Shown here: one piece after another, positions 58,944-64,000 of the stretch
Numbering within the stretch: the first letter of the stretch is position 1
How the letters are laid out: every line of letters begins with the position of its first letter
NCBI RefSeq assembly: GCF_010667575.1
Contig: NZ_JAABNT010000003.1
Location: forward strand, 186,001-250,000
Length of the DNA: 64,000 nucleotides
Source: Sulfitobacter sediminilitoris
GTDB taxonomy: Bacteria > Pseudomonadota > Alphaproteobacteria > Rhodobacterales > Rhodobacteraceae
Direction: 5' to 3'
The notes under the pieces: generated by a model
What the model was told of the DNA's origin: nothing
Database searches by the model: none
What the model saw: only the letters and a program-made list of their open reading frames with translations
Made by a program: the position numbers and the translations under genes

Positions 58944-58957
58944 TGAGCAATCGCTCA
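58944..58957. repeat. Short palindrome upstream of ispG
   Basis: TGAGC-AATC-GCTCA, perfect five-base arms, about 20 bases before the ispG ATG. Could be an operator or leader hairpin; weak evidence. Confidence 0.3.
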
Positions 58958-58976
58958 CAGCCTCGAGGCTTTATCT

Positions 58977-60101
58977 ATGTCGCTGAACCACATCCGTCCC
59001 TGGCGCAATATCTATCGTAGAAAGTCGCGTCAGATCATGGTCGGCAACGTACCCGTCGGAGGGGATGCGCCGATCACCGTTCAGACGATGACGAACACGC
59101 TGACCACAGACGTCAAGGCTACCATTGCACAGGTGCAGGCGGCCGCAGATGCAGGTGCTGATATTGTCCGCATTTCTGTGCCTGACGAGGCATCATCGAA
59201 AGCGTTGAAACAAATCGTGCCGGAGGTCTCCGTTCCAATCGTTGCGGATATCCACTTTCATTATAAACGGGGGATTGAGGCGGCAGAAGCGGGAGCCGCC
59301 TGTCTTCGGATCAATCCGGGCAACATCGGCGATGAAAAACGCGTCAAAGAGGTGATCAAAGCAGCGCGTGATCACAATTGTTCAATTCGGATCGGTGTGA
59401 ACGCGGGTTCCTTGGAAAAGCACTTGCTGGACAAGTATGGAGAGCCTTGCCCCGACGCGATGGTCGAGAGCGGTCTGGATCACATCAAGATCCTGCAGGA
59501 TAACGACTTTCACGAGTTCAAGATCAGTTGCAAAGCGTCTGACGTCTTTATGGCTGCGGCTGCATATCAGCAGTTGGCCGAAGCCACGGATGCGCCAATT
59601 CATCTTGGCATCACCGAGGCAGGCGGTCTGGTCTCAGGCACGATCAAGTCGGCGATTGGCTTGGGCAACCTGCTCTGGATGGGCATCGGGGACACGATCC
59701 GTGTATCGCTCTCCGCCGATCCGATTGAAGAAGTAAAAGTCGGTTACGAAATTCTCAAATCCCTCGGCCTGCGTCATCGCGGCGTGAACATCATCTCTTG
59801 CCCGTCCTGCGCGCGGCAAGGTTTTGACGTGATCAAGACGGTTGAAGCACTGGAAAAGCGGCTCGAGCACATCAAGACACCGATGAGCCTGTCGATCATT
59901 GGCTGCGTTGTGAACGGTCCGGGTGAGGCGCTGATGACGGACGTTGGTTTCACCGGTGGAGGCGCGGGATCAGGTATGGTCTATCTTGCAGGCAAACAAA
60001 GCCATAAGCAGGACAACGACAGCATGATCGAGCATATCGTTGAGCAGGTTGAGAAAAAGGCGGCTGAGATAGATGCTGAAACAGCTCAGGCAGCGGAGTA
60101 A
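58977..60101 (+). CDS. ispG: 4-hydroxy-3-methylbut-2-en-1-yl diphosphate synthase
   Basis: 374 residues. An N-terminal TIM-barrel ([42 protein letters not shown]) is followed by a C-terminal [4Fe-4S] domain with [12 protein letters not shown] and [13 protein letters not shown], three cysteine ligands plus Glu. It converts methylerythritol cyclodiphosphate to HMBPP in the MEP isoprenoid pathway, using reduced ferredoxin or flavodoxin. Fe-S assembly genes elsewhere in the window would support it. Followed by a clear terminator. Confidence 0.96.
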   Translation: MSLNHIRPWRNIYRRKSRQIMVGNVPVGGDAPITVQTMTNTLTTDVKATIAQVQAAADAGADIVRISVPDEASSKALKQIVPEVSVPIVADIHFHYKRGIEAAEAGAACLRINPGNIGDEKRVKEVIKAARDHNCSIRIGVNAGSLEKHLLDKYGEPCPDAMVESGLDHIKILQDNDFHEFKISCKASDVFMAAAAYQQLAEATDAPIHLGITEAGGLVSGTIKSAIGLGNLLWMGIGDTIRVSLSADPIEEVKVGYEILKSLGLRHRGVNIISCPSCARQGFDVIKTVEALEKRLEHIKTPMSLSIIGCVVNGPGEALMTDVGFTGGGAGSGMVYLAGKQSHKQDNDSMIEHIVEQVEKKAAEIDAETAQAAE

Positions 60102-60121
60102 CTTCGCCCTGTAAGTATTTG

Positions 60122-60145
60122 AAAGCGGGGATTAACCCCGCTTTT
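60122..60145. terminator. Bidirectional terminator between ispG and the dsbA-like gene
   Basis: AAAGCGGGG (60122-60130) pairs with CCCCGCTTT (60136-60144) around ATTAA; the loop contains the stop codon of the minus-strand gene. Confidence 0.85.
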
Positions 60146-60875
60146 CGTTTACCAATGCCTTCATTTGATCGTAGGGCAGATACCCACGCAACATTTCGTC
60201 CTGCAGCACGAAGGTCGGTGTGCCGGTGATCTGCAACGTCTGTGCCAGCGCACGGGTCTCAACGATCTCGCGCGTCACCTCATCGCTGTCCATCCGCGCC
60301 TCAATCGCATCTGAATCGAGGCCGAAGGTAGTGGCGAGACGCCGCAAAGCAGGCAGCGTCACGTCTCCATTATAGACCATCAGCGCATCGTGCAGCGCTT
60401 TGTAGCTCTCGTTCCCGGCGATTTGTTTGGTCGCAACGGCGAAACGGGAAGCCAGTACAGATTGCTCTCCCAAGATCGGGAATTCTTTAACGATCAGACG
60501 GATGTTTCCATCAGTTTCCAACAGCTTGGCAACCTCGTCATGCGCCCGCTTGCAATACCCGCAGCGGTAGTCGAGGAATTCGACCAGCGTGATATCTCCG
60601 TCCGGGTTGCCGCCAACCCAGGAATAGCCATCGTCGAAAATCGCTTTCGCGTTGTCCGAAACCAAGCTGAGATCAGCCTGCGCTGCGGCCTCTGCCTCGC
60701 GGGACTGCAACAGCTCTACGGCTTCCATGATCACCTCTGGATTGTCCATCAGGTAAGAACGGACCTCGGCGCGGAACAGCGCGCGTTCTTCGTCGGTCAG
60801 TGCTTTGAGGTCCATGGCGGCCATGGGAAAGGCAAGGGTCGCGGCAAAAAGGATTGCGATCAAACGGGCGTACAT
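60132..60875 (-). CDS. DsbA-family periplasmic thiol oxidoreductase
   Basis: 247 residues with a signal peptide (about 1-20; ARLIAILFAATLAFPMAAMD). A helical N-terminal extension (DEERALFRAEVRSYLMDNPEVIMEAVELL) typical of ScsC/DsbG-like alphaproteobacterial proteins precedes the thioredoxin fold. The active site is CGYC in YRCGYCKRAH and the cis-Pro loop is ITGTPTFVLQ. It catalyses disulfide formation or isomerisation in the periplasm. The N-terminal helix could allow oligomerisation, as in ScsC isomerases. ATG 60875 follows GGAAAGATCCAACCT. Confidence 0.9.
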   Translation of the reverse strand: MYARLIAILFAATLAFPMAAMDLKALTDEERALFRAEVRSYLMDNPEVIMEAVELLQSREAEAAAQADLSLVSDNAKAIFDDGYSWVGGNPDGDITLVEFLDYRCGYCKRAHDEVAKLLETDGNIRLIVKEFPILGEQSVLASRFAVATKQIAGNESYKALHDALMVYNGDVTLPALRRLATTFGLDSDAIEARMDSDEVTREIVETRALAQTLQITGTPTFVLQDEMLRGYLPYDQMKALVNEKRG

Positions 60876-60957
60876 AGGTTGGATCTTTCCAAGAGGGGTT
60901 GGGTTGACGCTGGCAGCGAAACGCAGTGATACACGCCCCAGTGATAGGAGCAAGCCC

Positions 60958-62100
60958 ATGCGCATTTCAACCCGGTCCGCCGTTGATCCCTTTATTGTGA
61001 TGGACGTCATGCAAGCCGCCTCGGCCGCAGAGGCGGCAGGCCAGCACATTATCCATATGGAGGTCGGACAGCCGGGGACGGGCGCGCCGAAAGGGGCTGC
61101 GGCCGCGCTGACAGCGGCGATGGATCAAGGCGCACTGGGGTATACGGTCGCACTGGGACTGCCCGCGTTGCGGGCGCGCATCGCACAGATGTACGGCGAA
61201 TGGTATAATGTCGATCTTGACCCCGGTCGCGTGGTTATCACGTCGGGGTCGTCTGGCGGTTTCATCCTTGCGTTTACAGCGCTTTTCGACACCGGAGACA
61301 GGATAGGGATCGGCGCACCGGGTTATCCCAGCTACCGCCAGATCCTCAAGGCACTGGCATTGACGCCCGTTGACCTGCCGACCCAAGCCGAGAATCGCTA
61401 TCAGCCGGTGCCGACCGATTTTGCGAGTATGGATCTTGCCGGGCTTTTGGTTGCGTCACCGGCCAACCCCACGGGAACGATGCTGGACAAAGATGCGATG
61501 GGCGCACTTATCGGCGCATGCGCGGAAACGGGCGCATCTTTTATCTCGGATGAGATCTATCACGGCATCGAATACGAGAAGAAGGCCGTCACCGCGCTTG
61601 AGGTTACCGATGACGCCTATGTCATCAATTCTTTCTCCAAGTATTTTTCCATGACCGGCTGGCGCGTGGGTTGGATGGTGGTCCCGGAGGACCACGTACG
61701 CGTGGTTGAACGACTTGCGCAAAACATGTTCATCTGCGCGCCTCACGTGAGCCAGATCGCCGCTCTTGCGGCGATGGACTGCGAGGATGAGCTACAGGCC
61801 AATATGGAAGTTTATCGCGAGAACCGGCAGCTGATGCTGGACGGGCTGGCAGATGCGGGGTTCAGCACCTTTGCGCCACCCGATGGGGCTTTCTATGTCT
61901 ATGCGGACGTGTCCGATCTGACCGATGACAGCCGTGCCTTTGCCGCCGAAATTCTTGAGAAAGCACATGTGGCAGTCACACCGGGTCTTGATTTCGACCC
62001 AATCAGGGGCATCGGCACGGTTCGTTTTTCCTATGCGCGCAGCACGGCTGATATTCGCGAAGGTCTGCGGCGGCTGAAAGTGTTCATGCAAGGACGGTGA
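60958..62100 (+). CDS. Class I/II PLP aminotransferase
   Basis: 380 residues, fold type I. Motifs are IIHMEVGQPGTGAP, VVITSGSSGGFILAFTALF, APGYPSYRQI, LLVASPANPTGT, FISDEIYHGI (PLP-binding Asp/Tyr), the Schiff-base Lys in NSFSKYFSMTGWRVGW, and the substrate-carboxylate Arg near GTVRFSYARS. Specificity (aspartate, branched-chain or another amino acid) cannot be set from sequence alone. ATG 60958 follows TAGGAGCAAGCCC; the open frame upstream overlaps the divergent dsbA-like gene. Confidence 0.9.
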   Translation: MRISTRSAVDPFIVMDVMQAASAAEAAGQHIIHMEVGQPGTGAPKGAAAALTAAMDQGALGYTVALGLPALRARIAQMYGEWYNVDLDPGRVVITSGSSGGFILAFTALFDTGDRIGIGAPGYPSYRQILKALALTPVDLPTQAENRYQPVPTDFASMDLAGLLVASPANPTGTMLDKDAMGALIGACAETGASFISDEIYHGIEYEKKAVTALEVTDDAYVINSFSKYFSMTGWRVGWMVVPEDHVRVVERLAQNMFICAPHVSQIAALAAMDCEDELQANMEVYRENRQLMLDGLADAGFSTFAPPDGAFYVYADVSDLTDDSRAFAAEILEKAHVAVTPGLDFDPIRGIGTVRFSYARSTADIREGLRRLKVFMQGR

Positions 62101-62261
62101 TCTCTGACGGTTGCGTTGATTAGATCTCCTCATAGGTTTGGGGGTGCAGAACACTTGAGTGGCGATCTGCGCCAGATCTTGGGATGAGGTTTCCGAAAAC
62201 AGTTCAAATCAGATGCTCACCGCGCTAGACTTCGCCACAACAAGAAGCGCGAAGCGGTGAC

Positions 62262-63479
62262 ATGATACGGGCAATTCTCAAGCTGTTGGCAGTGATGTTG
62301 ACCTGCGCACAGATGGCAGGCGCGCAGGAACTCAGTGCTATTGCCCGTGTAAATCCAACAGAAAGTGAGATCAGTGACGGCTGGTTCGGAAGGACCCAGA
62401 TCACCATCGCTCTGAGCCAGGGTGTGCCGTTCCGGGTGTTTCTTCTGGATAATCCCGCGCGGCTGGTCGTTGATTTTCGCGAGGCTGATTGGTCAGGGGT
62501 ACGCCCGGAAATGATCTTGGCCGAGCCGGGCCGCATCACGGACATCCGTTTTGGTGCATTTCGCCCCGGTTGGTCCCGGCTGGTGGCCGACCTTGCAGAG
62601 CCGATGGTCCCAACCGAAATCGGGATGCCTGTCAACGCAGCCAGCGGTGCGGCAACACTCGAAATCGAGCTGAAGAAGGCGGACGCGGAAACCTATGCCG
62701 CTGCGGCGGGGGCCCCATCCGATCCGGCGTGGGCGATTGCGCTGACAAAACCGCCTGCACCGCAGAATCCAGATGCAGATCGATTTGTCGTGGCCATCGA
62801 CCCCGGCCATGGTGGCATTGATCCAGGCGCCGAACGCGAGGGCGTCGCCGAGAAAGACTTGATGTTGAGCTTTGCCCGTGGCCTGCGCGAAGCGTTGCTG
62901 CGCAGCGGTGTGACTGCGGTCCTGACGCGGGAAGACGATGTATTCGTCGCTCTTGAGACCCGCGTCGCCATCGCCCATCAAGCACGTGCGGATATCTTTA
63001 TCTCACTGCATGCAGACATTCTCAGTCAGGGTGGGGCCAAGGGCGCGACCGTCTACACGCTTTCAGAAGAAGCCAGCGACGCGGCCACGGCGCACCTTGC
63101 TGCGCGGCACAATCGGTCGGATATTATCGCGGGCGCAGATCTGACAGGGTCTGACGATCAGGTCGCGGGCATCCTTCTGGATCTTGCCCGGCAGGAAACC
63201 GAGCCGCGCTCCGCTGAATTGGCTCAGGTTCTGGTTGAAGGGATGGCGCGCTCCGGGGGGCCAATGAACCGTCGACCGTTGCGAAAGGCCGGGTTCTCAG
63301 TGCTTAAGTCAGCGGATATTCCGTCTGTGCTGGTTGAAGTTGGATTCTTGAGCTCCGAACGGGATCTGAAAAACCTGCGCGATCCGGTTTGGAGGTCAGT
63401 CATGATCAACGCCATGGCGGATGCCATTCTGGCATGGCGCGATCAGGATGCAGCACGGGCGCCCTTGGTGCGTCAGTAA
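62262..63479 (+). CDS. amiC: N-acetylmuramoyl-L-alanine amidase (AmiC type)
   Basis: 405 residues. A signal peptide (1-21, ending QMAGA) precedes an N-terminal AMIN domain (about 45-130; RVFLLDNPARLVVDFRE) that targets septal peptidoglycan. The Amidase_3 domain (about 172-395) has zinc ligands in AIDPGHGGIDPGA (His), AEKDLML (Glu) and FISLHAD (His), and the catalytic Glu in VLVEVGFLSS. It cleaves the peptide stem from glycan to separate daughter cells. It directly precedes a PBP1A gene on the same strand. Confidence 0.93.
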   Translation: MIRAILKLLAVMLTCAQMAGAQELSAIARVNPTESEISDGWFGRTQITIALSQGVPFRVFLLDNPARLVVDFREADWSGVRPEMILAEPGRITDIRFGAFRPGWSRLVADLAEPMVPTEIGMPVNAASGAATLEIELKKADAETYAAAAGAPSDPAWAIALTKPPAPQNPDADRFVVAIDPGHGGIDPGAEREGVAEKDLMLSFARGLREALLRSGVTAVLTREDDVFVALETRVAIAHQARADIFISLHADILSQGGAKGATVYTLSEEASDAATAHLAARHNRSDIIAGADLTGSDDQVAGILLDLARQETEPRSAELAQVLVEGMARSGGPMNRRPLRKAGFSVLKSADIPSVLVEVGFLSSERDLKNLRDPVWRSVMINAMADAILAWRDQDAARAPLVRQ

Positions 63480-63527
63480 TCACGCATTCGTGCGCAGGGA
63501 ATGGCCGACAAGCCGCTGCGTGATGTT

Positions 63528-63556
63528 TTGACGCCCCTGCGCAACTACCCTATAAG
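63528..63556 (+). promoter_or_regulatory. Promoter of the PBP1A gene
   Basis: TTGACG (63528-63533), 17 bases, TATAAG (63551-63556). Very close to sigma70 consensus. It is about 35 bases before the GTG start, so the PBP gene can be expressed independently of amiC. Confidence 0.75.
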
Positions 63557-63590
63557 AGGGGCATAACAGCCACGCAGAGGGCGGACAGCG

Positions 63591-64000
63591 GTGTTCAGAT
63601 TTATCCTTTCTTTTCTGGGTGGTATCTTTACCACCTTGACCATGAGCATCGGTATGGTCGCGCTGACCATTGGCGCGATTTTCTGGATGTACGGCCGCGA
63701 CCTGCCGAGTCATGAAAGCCTTGCCCAATACACGCCGCCGACGATCAGCCGAATTTATTCGGGGCAGGGCCGATTGATTGACGAATTCGCCAAGGAACGT
63801 CGCCTTTTTGCGCCTGCGGATACGATCCCGCCGCTGATCAAGCAGGCGTTTATCTCTGCTGAAGACAAGAATTTCTACGACCACGACGGTTACGATTTGC
63901 GCGGTATCGCGGCGGCTGCGGTTGACGCTGTCAAGTCGCGGGGGCGCGACGTGCGCGGGGCATCTACAATCACGCAGCAGGTGATGAAAAACTTCCTTTT
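63591..64000 (+). CDS. mrcA: Penicillin-binding protein 1A, N-terminal part (3' end outside window)
   Basis: 136 complete codons from GTG 63591, running off the right edge. The product has a membrane anchor (about residues 4-33; FILSFLGGIFTTLTMSIGMV). The GT51 transglycosylase start follows, with FISAEDKNFYDHDGYDLRGI (catalytic Glu) and GASTITQQVMKN. The transpeptidase domain lies beyond the window. This bifunctional enzyme polymerises and cross-links peptidoglycan. amiC followed by PBP1A is the common alphaproteobacterial order. GTG is accepted because no ATG lies nearby in frame and the promoter sits just upstream. Confidence 0.9.
   Translation, partial: MFRFILSFLGGIFTTLTMSIGMVALTIGAIFWMYGRDLPSHESLAQYTPPTISRIYSGQGRLIDEFAKERRLFAPADTIPPLIKQAFISAEDKNFYDHDGYDLRGIAAAAVDAVKSRGRDVRGASTITQQVMKNFL

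Overview
The window looks like a chromosomal core segment from a marine alphaproteobacterium of the Roseobacter group (Rhodobacteraceae). The genus cannot be fixed from sequence alone. Supporting traits are a C4-type 5-aminolevulinate synthase with an FnrL-type box upstream, a tripartite TRAP dicarboxylate transporter, a form II CO-dehydrogenase-like coxSLM cluster, the cysG-DUF2849-cysI-cysH-DUF934 sulfate assimilation operon, and the tkt/gap/zapA neighbourhood. Coding density is high, overlapping stop/start codons are common, and I see no prophage, insertion sequence, integrase or CRISPR array.

Layout. 1-1.4 kb: tail of a LysR regulator, a CBS-domain protein and coaD. 1.4-8.6 kb: a central carbon block with two tandem GAPDH genes (one NAD-type, one with the NAD-specifying aspartate replaced), a DUF808 membrane protein, a 55-residue membrane protein, transketolase, and a coiled-coil gene with zapA. 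8.7-11.1 kb: a frameshifted phosphatase gene, a Popeye-like membrane protein, and a bolA / small membrane protein / grxD operon. 11.2-18.3 kb: the molybdenum hydroxylase region (xdhC-like, molybdopterin-binding, GNAT, coxS, coxL, coxM), preceded by a very long hairpin. 18.4-21.9 kb: an OmpA-family envelope protein, infC on the other strand, and a membrane-anchored alanine-rich LEA-like protein. 21.9-28 kb: sulfur assimilation operon ending in ferredoxin-NADP reductase, with a divergent Lrp/AsnC regulator. 28.2-35.9 kb: cytochrome P450, then dctB-dctD and dctPQM. 36-44.8 kb: tpiA, a 2-oxoglutarate/Fe(II) oxygenase, tfoX-like/sufA-like/sufT-like genes, an enoyl-CoA hydratase, a fused retropepsin-RimK ligase, an NfeD/SPFH pair, tgt and an unknown membrane protein. 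45-49.6 kb: old yellow enzyme, lon and an HU-like protein with a basic tail. 49.7-54.6 kb: two tRNA-Val genes flanking two tandem histidine phosphatases, pirin, tRNA-Asp, a fluoroacetate-dehalogenase-like hydrolase and a DMT exporter. 54.6-64 kb: M20 dipeptidase, hemA, a RodZ-like protein, ispG, a DsbA-like protein, an aminotransferase, amiC and the start of a PBP1A gene.

How the genes work together. Carbon flux genes (gap pair, tkt, tpiA) share the window with two palindromic operator-like repeats upstream of the gapB-like gene that resemble the CceR type. The cys operon carries its own siroheme synthase and ferredoxin reductase, so cofactor and electron supply are co-expressed with sulfite and APS reduction. 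The dct region is self-contained (kinase, regulator, transporter). Its regulator has lost the sigma54-contact loop, and the transporter promoter looks sigma70-like behind two palindromic upstream sites.

The observations I would check first are the DctD-like regulator lacking GAFTGA, the three-way-junction inverted repeat after the P450 gene, the 23-bp hairpin upstream of xdhC, the D-to-A switch between the two GAPDHs, the Popeye-like protein behind a terminator hairpin, the LEA-like protein, and the retropepsin-RimK fusion. Start sites, promoters and operators are read by eye and are inferences.
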